Assembly: GCF_037038585.1 (NCBI RefSeq)
Contig: NC_092523.1
Span: forward strand, 28,525,501-28,589,500
Direction of reading: 5' to 3'
DNA length: 64,000 nt
Source of the DNA: Patagioenas fasciata
Lineage: Eukaryota > Chordata > Aves > Columbiformes > Columbidae
A program made the position numbers and the translations under genes. Below the pieces are notes generated by a model. It searched no databases and was not told the origin of the DNA. It saw only the letters and a program-made list of their open reading frames with translations. Shown here piece by piece: positions 25,850-36,960 of this stretch (the stretch's first letter is position 1; every line of letters begins with the position of its first letter).

Positions 25850-28800
25850 CGGCAACAGTGATACTTATCAATGCTGTATTTAACTTACAGCTTCTCTTCC
25901 CATTTAACATAGTTGAGTAGTAATATTTTTTGTCATAAGTTGCAGCTTATAAAGATAAAGCAGATAAACCTTGAGAGGACTGAGGAGAAAGAAAACAGTA
26001 TTCTACGGTTTACTGGCTAGGTATCTCCACCAGAGCACTAAAAGACCTCTATAAAGTCCCACTGGAACTTGCTCTGATATACTTCATACAAGTCTGGTCA
26101 ATGCATGCTGAAAGGATTAATTCATATATGTAAAAAGGCAACAAAGGGATTTTAGGATGATCAGGCGAACAGGAAGCATCTCACCCGAACAAGAGAGAGT
26201 CTGGTTTAGCAGAATAATACTGTTACTCTCTAGAAATACACTGAAGAGAGTGAAATAAACATTACAAGCTGAAAAGCAATGTTGGCAACAGCCACTAACA
26301 AAACTAACCTACAAATTACAAGTACTCCCAAGTATCAGTTATTTAGGTCTGAAGCAGTCTTCCAATAGTTAGACAACAAAACATATAAAGCTTGCTTTTA
26401 TTATCATGATCTCATGTAACTTCAGTTAAAAACCCAAGGAAAAAAGCAGAGAGGAAAAGGTCCAAGCCAAAAATCTTCTCCCATTTTCTGGAAAACAGGG
26501 AGAAAGAAGGAAGTAGATCACCACACTAACTCTAAAGTGACCAGCAGCGCCACTAAAGTGTGCAGGTCAATAGTCCCAGGTCTTCTGCTACAGACTCTGC
26601 TGAAAGCCAGCCCCAGCACTGAAAAGTACAGTTCACTTACACTTGTACAGACCATCTGCCAAAGCAGTGGCTAGAATGGCAGAAGAAAGGTACTCCTGTG
26701 AGGAGATCTGTGCACACTTCATGCAGCTCAGCTTTGTCTGTCATCACTAACTGCAAAAAACAATTCATGTTGTTCACACTGACAATGGCAAGAATACCCA
26801 TGCAACAAACAAACCCAAAGCTTGTGATAACAGCTTCCGAGCACTAGCCCATTGTATCAGACCAGATATTTAGACATTTCAGAGAATCTCAAACTCAACT
26901 TCAAAAGTTCATTTTTAAAAATAATATTTGTTCCTCTTCCATTTTTGTATGCAAACATAAATCACCATCTAAAACCAGGGATAAACACAAAAATCCCTCA
27001 AAACCAAAGCCACATCAAGAGCAGACACCGTTGTTCAAGTAGCTTGAGGGGACTTATTCCTTTCCGATATCCTCCAGCGATGGTATTGGACACTTGCTAT
27101 CTGAGACTGTATTCTGTCATTCTTCCTGGGAGGTGTTCAAATCTGTTATAATTAGGAATTGTAACAGATTTGAAGGCAGGGAGAGAAGGAAGGAAAACAC
27201 AAGTCTTAGAAGAGACAGAGCTATACAGTAGTACACAGACATTTCAAGAATTAACTGCCAAACACTGAGGATAAGTGAACTAAATACTAGAAAGAAGAGC
27301 TGCTATTTTAATCAATAAAAAAAGGCATAAGCAACCCTAGCTGAGTCAGTCTGGTTAGCATCGGTTACTGAAGTTCACTGGGATTTGGAGTGAGACTGGA
27401 TAAGAACAACCCTGAATCCTGAAATCTTCAAACATTGCAACACTTCTTCTCCAGCCCATAGTCATTCCTGGGAGGATTATTACAGATACAAAAGTCATAA
27501 AGGTTCAAAGTTGTTTGCGTGTAAGCATGCAGCAGCAAAACAAAGCAGTAAACCACAACTAGGCCGTGTACTAGGCCAGCTGCCCTCCCGCTGATGGATA
27601 AGCTACATAGCATTTCCCACCCGTAAGGCAACGTAACTGATAACTACAGTTACAGGGTCACAAACCCTGTACTATCATCCTCTTTTTTCTCATAGTAACT
27701 CACGTAACTCACATGTGCATATAGTACATTCCTCCCACATCATTATTTGCACACAATACCTATGATTCCTCCTAAGCTATGGCTTAAATATAAGCAAATA
27801 TTGTTAAACATTTATGGCTCTCAAAGCCAGTAGGAGCATATTATATACCCACGTTCTGTATTATGCGAGTCCACTGAAATGTGAAGTTTGCCTATATGCC
27901 TCTTAAAGAACTCAGACAAAAATAAATTTGTCATTTAGTCCTTCGTGGAATAACGAAGTAGCCATCACTGGACATGATGACCAAGATAAAACTCCCTGAA
28001 ATACAAAACTAAATATAAAATAGGCAACTCATGACGCAGAACATGCTGCCTTCCAAGTTGTTTTCCTTGATGCATAGCCACTGGGAGGGGGGATAATTAT
28101 AATCTCCTTAAGTTCTTAGAAAAAGTAAATACAGACACCATGTTCTCAATTGTGTTAGCAAAAACTTTCAGCATACCAATTAATTTTACCCCCCAGAAGC
28201 AAAAAGACAAACACTTGCCGTGACAAAAAACATGTGAGGCCCACTCTTGAGCTGTTGAGGGGATAACACTGGTAAGTGTTAATAAAAACATGAAAAATGG
28301 AACAGTTCCACTTTTTGCCTTACAGCTCTACAACTCTCCAGTTTCCCTCCTCAAAGGTACTATGCTACTACATGAGAGTCAGCTATCACCATGGTTCAGT
28401 TTGCCTATGCCAGCCAAAGAGAAACAGAATTAGTTGAATACTTCAACTTTACCTTAACTAACCCCACCGAAGACTTAAACAACTTTTCTTCTGAAATGAA
28501 GCTCAGCAACAGTTGTCTACATCTCAAAGCAACATACCACTGCTCTACTCCAGGGAAACCACTTCCAGAGAGAAGTCAGCACAGGCTTTAACCAAATCCA
28601 TTTTGGAATATAAATAAGCAGCCATTCACAGCGCCAATTTGCTCAGGGAGGTCACTTGTCTACTGACAACAACTGCCATCAAGTTCCACTAACTAGGGGC
28701 CTCCACAAACCACAGATAAAGAAAGCTTTTCATAGAGAGACTGTCACTCTCATCTTTAAATACTTGACTTACTAAACCTGCAACACGATTTTTACCGAGG

Positions 28801-29799
28801 AGTTTGTTTCCTTCCTGAGATAGTGTCAAAAGATAAGAATCGGTGTGTGGTTTCCCAGCACCAGGCTCAACAATCTTCCACAGAGATTCTGAAGTATTCG
28901 GGGCATATCCTCCTCAGCATGACAGTAACAACACAGAAGCAAAGTGACTGAGGCAAGTCTACTGAGGAAACAATACATTGAAAAAACACTTCTTAAGTAA
29001 CTACAGTTAATTCCACTCTTTGCTCTACCCACAATAAGCAAATCACTTTCTGCACGGCAGTACCCTACATGCTCCGTATTGCTTGTTCCTGCCCACATGA
29101 GCAGCTCTTCACTTACAACCTCAATAACTTATAACCACCTTTGTCTGCCTGGTCTGCACTCACATGAAGGTGGCTTACCACCTAAGTCTTTCTCAGTACA
29201 TGAAGTCTGCACTTGGGAGACATGCAGCGTATGCAAAAGTAGAGAAGAACTTGCTTTCTACTTTAGTGTATCTCTTTCCTAAGGCACGTTTCAGATTTGT
29301 AGGTCTGAAGGAAGTCTAGGTTATACTCTTGATACTTTATCTCCAGATGGTCTTACTGTTCCCTAAAACTGTATTAGCAAACATCTTTCACAACTCATAT
29401 GGTATGAGTGACCACCAAAATATTTTGGCTTGCTTTGTTTTTAATGTTTTCCCCTGTGATTCCTTAGGATGTTTTACCTGGAGCTATCCTGATCGCTGAA
29501 CTAGTGATTTCCGGTTAAGAAACAAACTGAATTGTCCACTGAGCAGCTGAGTGTCATAGTCAACAAAAACTTTCACAGAGGTGTACGTATATATATACAT
29601 ATATGAGAAAGACAAAACTACTTAAGCCCCTACAATACTTATAGCTACATTGGTAACGTCTATGTGAGACTGCTAAAGTGCTGTTAGGACCAAGTTTGGT
29701 CACCCTCAAGTGACTCTTCCAGTGAAGCGCTACACACTGAGCTAAGGGCACGCACACAGGTACAGCACTTCACCGCTCAGGATTTAAAGTAAGTTTCAT
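25850..29799. other. Intronic DNA, no gene seen
   Basis: AT-rich sequence with short unsupported open frames, including minus-strand 28,826-29,098. A TA/CA-type patch lies at about 29,585-29,605. The composition changes abruptly to CpG-rich at about 29,800. Confidence 0.45.
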
Positions 29800-31740
29800 T
29801 TACCGCCGCGGGAGCGCGGCCAGCTGCGCAGTGGTCGGGGGGGTCGCTGCCCGTCTGCGCCGCCCTGCCCACCCGCAGCCGGGACGCGCGTTTCCCCGTC
29901 GGAGCTCCGCCGCGCCCGCGCAGCCCCGGGCACCCGCCGGCGGCGGGGCGGGGCCGGGAACAAAGCCCGGCTCCGTGCCACCCTCCCCGCTCCGTCCCGC
30001 CATTCCCCGGCGACCTGGCACAAGCCCGCCCCCGCCACCCTCAGCGGGGTGGCTGCCTCGGCGGCCGTCGAGTGCCATAGGCCGGTGGCTGCCCAGTCCC
30101 GCTACCGCGGTGGACGACCGGAGCCAGTCGGACGGGTGCGGGCGTGGGGCGGGAAGAGCCCGGCGGCGGCAGCTGCTTTCCGCTCGGCCCGTGGGGGCTG
30201 TGCGAGCGCCGCGCCCACCCCGGGGGCTCCGCAAGGCCGCCGATCGGGCCGGAGAGAAAGGCCGGGCACGCACCCCGCTGCCGGCGGCCGCGCTGCACGG
30301 GCGGGGCCGAGAGGAAGGGGCGGAAGGAGACAGGGCGCGGGCCGCGGCGGTGGGGGGGGAACCGGAGAGGGCTCCGTCTCCCCAGAGCGGGAGTGCCGGA
30401 GCCCCGGCCCGGCGGGGAGGCGGACGGGAGGCGCCAAGCGCACGCCAGCACCGCCGAGCCCTCCCCGCGTCTCCCCGCGGCGGCGGGCAGGGCCGCTCAG
30501 CGTACACCGCCCTCCCCGCCGTAAACAAAGCGGCGCGGGCCGGGCCCGGGCCAGCAGCCGGGACCGTGCGCGGGGCAACACTCCCTGCCCGCTCCGTGTC
30601 CGTTGGAGCAGGCGGCCTCTCCTCCCCCCACACCTCAGCCGCGGCCGGTCCCGGCTCCGCCGCCTCCTCCTCACCTGTGCCGCGGGTGGAAGCGCTGCCT
30701 CTCGCCACAACCCCGGGCGCCGCTACCTCAGCGCGGCTACAGTCCCCTTCAGAGCGACTCCGGTGGGCGCCGATGAGCGACTCGCGCCGCCAGCATCCCC
30801 CTCCGGCTTTATCCCGACGCCGCCTCTCCTCTACGGTAACTCGACGGTCCGGCTCGTCCCTCCCGCCCCCTCCACCTCCCCATTGGCACGCGACGCTCCA
30901 CCAGGAACCGACGCTCACTGGGGCAGGCGAGCGGCACTCACGCGGGACCGCCCCTCTGCCTCCTCCCCGTTGGCTCCCGAGCGGCCAGCCCGCCCGCCCA
31001 GCCCCGCCCCCGCAGCCGTCTGACACCTTGACCAATCACAAGGCCGTGAAGGGGAAGCCGCGCCTCCCATTGGCGGCGCCCGCCAGCTTCCTTCGATTGC
31101 AATAGGCCGAGGCGGCAGCCAGTTCCGCGTCCCCGCCAGCCCGCCGGTGGGTGCGCTCTGAGGCGCTGCTTCCCCCACCCGAGCCTCCCCGGCGGGTGAG
31201 GGACCGCGGACAAACTCCCGCCCGAGCAGCCTGTCCGCGGCGGGGACCGCTCCGGCCAGAGGGGTTCTCCTGGGGGCGGCGGCGGCGGATTCCCCTAACG
31301 AGAGGGCGGCGAGAGCCGCCGACGGGACAGGCAGGAACAGCCGCCTGCAGCCCAAGGAAGCCTCCGCGCCATCGGTGAGAGCAGGACACATCGCTGTCCT
31401 AAAAACAATTACCGAGGCCCGTACCGCCCAGGTAGCCGAGAACAGAATGGCCCTCCGGGGATGCACTTGCGTGGCTGGGGAAACATGGAGGAAGGGTCCG
31501 CGCTAGCGAAGAGATGAGGCCCCGCAGGCTCCGGGCCGTGCCCGCTGCCGTGCAAACGCTCCTCGCAGCGCCTTTCGCCCTGGGAACCGGGTGGAACAGA
31601 ACGGCCGTCCCCAAGGGAACAAGGGCAAATACTTGTGTCCCGGCCAGCTGCACAAACGCGCCCATACCGCCTTTTCGCCAGAAATTAGTCGCGTTGTTCT
31701 ACCCCGCAGCAGCAGCCTGGCTCCCGGGGAGGCACAACTA
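29800..31740. promoter_or_regulatory. FRYL: CpG island, presumed FRYL promoter
   Basis: About 1.9 kb of dense CpG with GC-box motifs (GGGGCGGGGC near 29,945, GGGCGGGGC near 30,300). CCAAT boxes occur in both orientations: minus strand at 30,882-30,886 and 31,069-31,073, plus strand at 31,032-31,036. No TATA box was seen. The minus-strand CCAAT at 30,886 would suit a start site around 30,780-30,810. By synteny FRYL should begin on the minus strand here. The long open frames in this island (411 codons minus, 424 plus) are products of GC-rich, stop-poor sequence and are not genes. Confidence 0.75.
30675..30805 (-). other. FRYL: Candidate non-coding exon 1 of FRYL
   Basis: A near-ideal minus-strand donor, CAG/GTGAGG, ends a putative exon at 30,675 (intron begins 30,674). 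The transcription start is not visible; about 30,800 is a guess from the CCAAT box at 30,882-30,886. A second donor, CGC/GTGAGT, at 30,942/30,941 could serve a start further upstream. The exon would be 5' UTR. Confidence 0.35.
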
Positions 31741-34700
31741 GTAAAACACTGGTGAAAGCAGCCCCATCGGAGCTTAACTTTAGTTTCACGTCCTTCCCAG
31801 TGGCAGCAATTCGGGAGGTCTATGGTAATGCAAGCCACAGAGACGGAAAGGCAAGGTAATGAGGTAATTCACAACAACATGCTCAGAAGATTCATCTGAT
31901 ATTGGGACTGGCCAGGATTCCACCCACAGAACAAGTCTGGTGGCTGAATGGAATAATGTATATCTGAACAATGCAAAGATAGGGGAGCCGATGGTAATAA
32001 AAAGAGAAACAGTACCAACATTAAGAGATTAGAAAGAACTATATTTTCTGTTGGAGTGCCTCAAAAAGACAAGCATGATAAAATTTTTAACTTCAGATCT
32101 GCAAAAAACAGTATTGGAAAGAATACTGAAGTCACCATTTTTCCACTGTCAAATATAAGCCTGTCTTGAATAAGTATATCCAGCAAAACAAGAACTGAGT
32201 AAAAAGTATGGGTTTTTTGTTTTGTTGGGTTTTTTTTGTTTGTTTTTTTTTTTACAAACAACAAATGCGCCAGCACAACAGTTGCCTATCTCTGTTACGA
32301 GGAGCTCCCAGTTCTGTTACACGCTTTGTACAATTTTGGTTTGTTTGTAGTAAAAGGTCCCTTCATGCCCAACTACTCATGGGCTGCACACTCTTGAGAT
32401 ATATAGTGTACATCAACTTGTAAAAACCAAGGAAGTGGAAAGCAGGAGTGGAAAAATAAGAATAATATACTGGTAGCTGAGAATAATATTTCAGGTTAAC
32501 TCTCTCCTGTAGACTTAAGAATTTTGTCAATTGAATTAGATTTTGTTTTTAACTCTATTTTAACAACTATACCACAGCCTAAATGTTGAGTAATAGAACA
32601 CCTAACAAGAAAAACAGGATTCATTGCTACTGGTGTTCTGCATATTTCAGACAATTGGTTGAAGCAAAGTATGTCACAAGTTGCTACTGATTTTCAAGTT
32701 ATCCCAAGTTAGGAGCTCAGCCTGATCTTCCAAATAAATGTGTACACATCCAAGCAACTGAAACAAGAGCGGCTGAACACTGCTGCCAGTGAAAAATCAG
32801 ACCATTAGTATTTATCCCTGAGCACCTGAACTTTACAAGATGCACAATTATACCACTTTCAGAACCCAGATTCTCCTGACTGGTACCTGCCTGCTTTACA
32901 AAAGAGCCCTAAGGATTACTTAGCATGTAAAATACTTTCCAAAGTATGTTACAGTACCAGTTGTTAGTAGTAGTAATTATTATCAATGTGGGTAAAGTCT
33001 TTACTAATTAAGGCTTTGAGTATCAGCTCCACAAAGACACCTACTCTTGTTTCTTGCTGATGTGCCATAATGCTTCAGGCAAATAACTGATCGTTTGCCA
33101 CCAGTTGCAGTAGTAATAGCAATGCTCTCTTTGGGTTTGTTTTTTTTTTTTTTTGGTATGAAACACTGTTATTTCTTCATTAGGGATAGTGTGATTTTTT
33201 TTCCAAATACAGTCCCGTTAACTCTTGGCAACCACTGAAGAGTCAGAAGCTCTCGGCTACTGTGTTTTACTCTTTTGTGCACAGCACCAGGCAAAAAACA
33301 ACAGCCAAAGAAAAAAAAAAAAAGAATCACCGTTCCAGCTATGTACTCAGCACATAACCTTCCAATACTCGTTTTGGCAACCTTCCTTACCAGATCAGCA
33401 TATACTCCAACTCTTTCACACGTTTACTTGTTTCAGTTATGTCTTATCCAATATTGTAAAACTAAAGCCAACTCTGTTTTGCAGTGGATCTGTATAAAAC
33501 CTGTCACTAGCTGTTAAACAAGGGGATGAAGAGGAATTTGTCCAGAAGAGAAGCTCTTAAATCACTTGACAGTCTCACAACTCACCCTGTTAATTCTTGA
33601 GCTCCAGCTTCAGGAGTTCTGAATATTCACCAGTGACTTTCTTTTGCAAAGTACTGCAATTAGAAACCATCCAATATTCACATCGACCAACTTCTTGTTA
33701 CATAAGTAATGAGTTCACTTTAAGAGAACCTTTTTTTCCTTAAGTTTTCGTTTTTCCTTCTCTGAGGCATCTTCTTCAAAATAAATTGTTTCAAATTTCT
33801 GAAGGTTAAATATCAAATTTCAGTATTACAGTATTTTAAATCTCAGTGTCATCCAAGAGTGAGGAATATAAGTCATAAAAAATAAAGTTTAGAGTAATGG
33901 ATGAGTTGTAATGCATCTATTTTTTTTCACTCCTGAAGCAGTGCAAAAATACTTAACTTTATACTATTTACAAATTATCAGTTTTGTAGATTATACACAT
34001 TTAAAAACATGCACAAAACAGCAATTAGAAAACAGTTGCTAAAACATACAAGTCACTGCGCATGTCATTAAAACAAACAGCTCAGAACTCCCTGGGAAAT
34101 GATGTTACTTTGTCATCTCTAGAGGACTGCTCTAGTGCACACATTTTCAACAAAAAATACCAAATTGGGTAATGGCACCTGTCCAAGGAGAAGGTAGGAA
34201 AAATAATATTCAAGAGATCAGATATATAGAAAGTGGTTAAAAAGCCAGCCTTACACCTTGCCTGAGCACATTATTTCATGTAATGCATCAGAAGGACTTG
34301 ACTGTATGGTCACCAATTTTAAACTTAAGTTCTCAATAGCTGCAAGAAAGATGGTATAAAGGAAGTGGTAGAGGTAGACCAGATGTCAAAAAGGTCCTTG
34401 TTAAGATTTCTTTCCATGGGTGAACTTCAAAGAAAGATTTGAGGACAGAGAACGAAGTGCCAAGGATGTGGATATGCTCTGCCATCTCTAATGAATGCAG
34501 ACCTACAACTGCAGTTCTAAGCAAAAAAACATATATGTAACCAGGTGAAATTTTTAAGTACCTTTAAGTATTTCACAAGCAGACTGCATTAGGTGAGCTT
34601 TCTGAAAGGATGGTAAACTCACTGGTTTGCTGCATTACTTCATTTTTTTCTCCACTGGAAGTAAGAGGGACTTGGGGATAGCAGAGTGAGGAAACTGAAT

Positions 34701-36039
34701 GGATAACTATAAATTTTACCACAGAGAGGCAAAACAACAAGTCAGAGTCTTTGTTTTCTTCAATGAAGGAGACTGATACTCCCCACTGAAACTCCATCTT
34801 TAGAGATGGTATAGTCCATAAACATGTCCTACCCTACAAAAACACAGGTTTTAATAAACCATTGCAGTACTCCACCTAGAATATGTTGAAAGACAAGCAG
34901 GAAGAAGTATGAAATAAACTGCTGGCTGGAGGTGGGGGTCAAATGCATTTGCCACACTTAATAAATGTGCTATAGCCCCACAAATAAAACTACTGTGAGC
35001 CAACAAGGCCAAAATCTTTTGGTCTCTGATTAATAATGTGTATAATTCACATCCATGTATTGGGCAGAACTTCATTAGGGTGGGCTCAGGTGACTGGCAG
35101 AAATGAAAGCTGGAAGTAATCTACATTATCAGGTAGAGCCATCTCACGGAAATAAATAATTTTTCTATTTAATGATGAGCACTATGAATTAAGAACTTTG
35201 CAATACGTAGTTTCCGGTTCTATCCTCCCACCTTATTTCAAGAATCCAATACTTAAAAACTTATCTTCTCTACAGCTTTCTCGGTGCAGCCAGCCACTCC
35301 AGGTAGCTCAACCTACTACTGTACACACTACTCCTATATCCTTTGAGTGCCCACAGTGTTCATTTTATAGTCACATTCTCTCCTAGTTTCAGACATTCCA
35401 CATCCACATTTCCTACTAATTTCAGACACCTTTAAACCCTTCCCTCTCCTATCTTCAGGCAGGGCCTTTTTTTGTACAGCCAGCAGCAATTTAAGCCTCT
35501 TCAGCTGAATTCCAGGGTGAACAGACAATGGCTTGCTGCAGGAAAGGCTGAATGGGAGTAGTGCATTCCAGGCAAGTAGAGGCAGATCAGGTTATGGTAA
35601 ATTCAAGCCACCGCACTGAGTGTTTACGACAGAATGCCACAGCCTACGTTGCACTATCAGAAACATATTTTTGTTTTTTCCTCAGCTTTTGCCTATTTCT
35701 GACAGGCTGCAAGGATCCACTAATGCTGCCACTTCAGCAGCATTAGCTGGAGCCAAGCACGCAGACCTGTCATCTCCCACTTCATTACAATCCCAGCCAG
35801 CAAACCTCTACCACTTTCAGGTTCAGACAATTGCCTGCCTGGTCTTTGCTTGGTCCTAACTCGAACTCTTTTATAGATATCAGGGATCCTTTCTTTTCAG
35901 TCATTTCTGACCATGTATCTATAGAAACCAGTTAACACACCTATTGGCAACATACCTATTGTTCAAGCTAGGCATGGACCCATGAAAGGTCTTTGTTAAC
36001 ATTTATCCAAAGGCCGTCACAAAGCACAGAGGTCCCGTG
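31741..36039. other. Intergenic spacer between FRYL and OCIAD1
   Basis: AT-rich DNA with no supported exon or transposon. It has T-rich patches at 32,209-32,255 and 33,139-33,155 and an A run at about 33,308-33,323. It separates two CpG islands by roughly 4.3 kb. Confidence 0.5.
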
Positions 36040-36960
36040 GCAGGTCCTAACGCTGTGTGACACACACCAGCCACGGATGGGTTACCTGGGCAGGGACCCG
36101 CCGCAGCTGAGGCAGCGCCTGCTTCCCAACGCGTCAGCGGGCAGCGTTCTTTAAGCGGACAGGAAACAAGATAAAGAACAGGACGGAAACATTCTCGACT
36201 GAAATGAACGCTCTGAGCCTCAGCTGTTAACTCTGGCTCCTTCCACCGTCCTCATTCGACCTTCACAGCGAGGAAACGCCGCCGCTGAACACAAACAAAC
36301 GCACACCGGCCCCCGGCCGCAGCCTCGGGTTCACCCGCAGCGGCGGCGTTTTGGCAGCACCGCGGCTCCCAGGACCTACCCCGAAGCCCGCTCGCGGGGC
36401 CTCTCCGCCGGGTTTCAGCCCAGGGGAAGGCCGCGGAGCGCGGGTGGGGTGGCCAAGGCCCGTCCGCTGCCCAGGCCCCAGAGGAGAGCGCTGGTGCCTC
36501 ACGCCTCTTAACGGGGCCGCCCGGTCCCGCCCGCCGCCGCTTCCACGCTTGCGCAAGGAGCCAGCGAGGCGAACAACGTCGTGTTGACTTCCGGGTCAGC
36601 GGCTGTTCGCGCTGCTCTCCCCGCCCCGCCATGGAGGCTGGGCAGGGTCCCGGCGGCGGGGAGCTCGGCGACTCGGCCGAGGTACCGGTGTTCGCTTCGC
36701 GGAGCTGTCCGTGGGAAACCGCGGCAGCCTGGTGGGGCTTGGGGTTGTTTCTGCTGAGGGTGAGGCGGCAGGACGGGGGCCCGGGCAGAGGGATTCCTGT
36801 CAGCCCTTTGCCCGGCCCTGCCAGGAGCGGGGTTGCGAGGACGGCGCCTTGGAGGCCTTGCCGGTGGCTTTCCTGAGGGAGGGCGTCTCTGCAGGTGTGC
36901 TGCCCGGTTCCGGCGGCCTTTGTGCATCTGCCCTATCCCCCGGCTGGCGGTCGGGCAGGG
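36040..36960 (+). promoter_or_regulatory. OCIAD1: CpG island and OCIAD1 promoter
   Basis: CpG-rich DNA surrounds the OCIAD1 start codon. Just upstream of the ATG are the palindrome CTTGCGCAAG at 36,548-36,557, which resembles C/EBP or NRF1 sites, and an ETS/GABP-type ACTTCCGG at 36,587-36,594. ETS sites close to the start are typical of TATA-less promoters of nuclear genes for mitochondrial proteins, which fits OCIAD1. The exact start site is not visible. Confidence 0.8.
36631..36681 (+). CDS. OCIAD1: OCIAD1 coding exon 1
   Basis: ATG in GCCATGG context, 17 codons ending GCC GAG, then donor GTACCG. This donor is weak. A stronger one, AGG/GTGAGG at 36,759/36,760, is in the same frame and would add 26 residues. 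The short form gives a protein closest to the family's length. Confidence 0.75.

Noticed and set aside
29800-31105. Very long open frames on both strands (411 codons minus, 424 and 324 plus) in the CpG island
   Set aside because: GC-rich DNA lacks TA-containing stops, and frames are open on both strands at once. Translations are Arg/Pro/Ala/Gly-rich without domains. The region is a promoter island.
31503-31838. Minus-strand frame whose start resembles the FRYL N-terminus (..ITID..)
   Set aside because: The initiating triplet is GTG, not ATG, and the similarity ends after about six residues. The rest does not match FRYL.
36252-36927. Minus-strand frames of 126, 139 and 97 codons in the OCIAD1 island
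   Set aside because: Composition artefacts opposite the OCIAD1 promoter and exon 1, Arg/Pro/Ala-rich with no domain.
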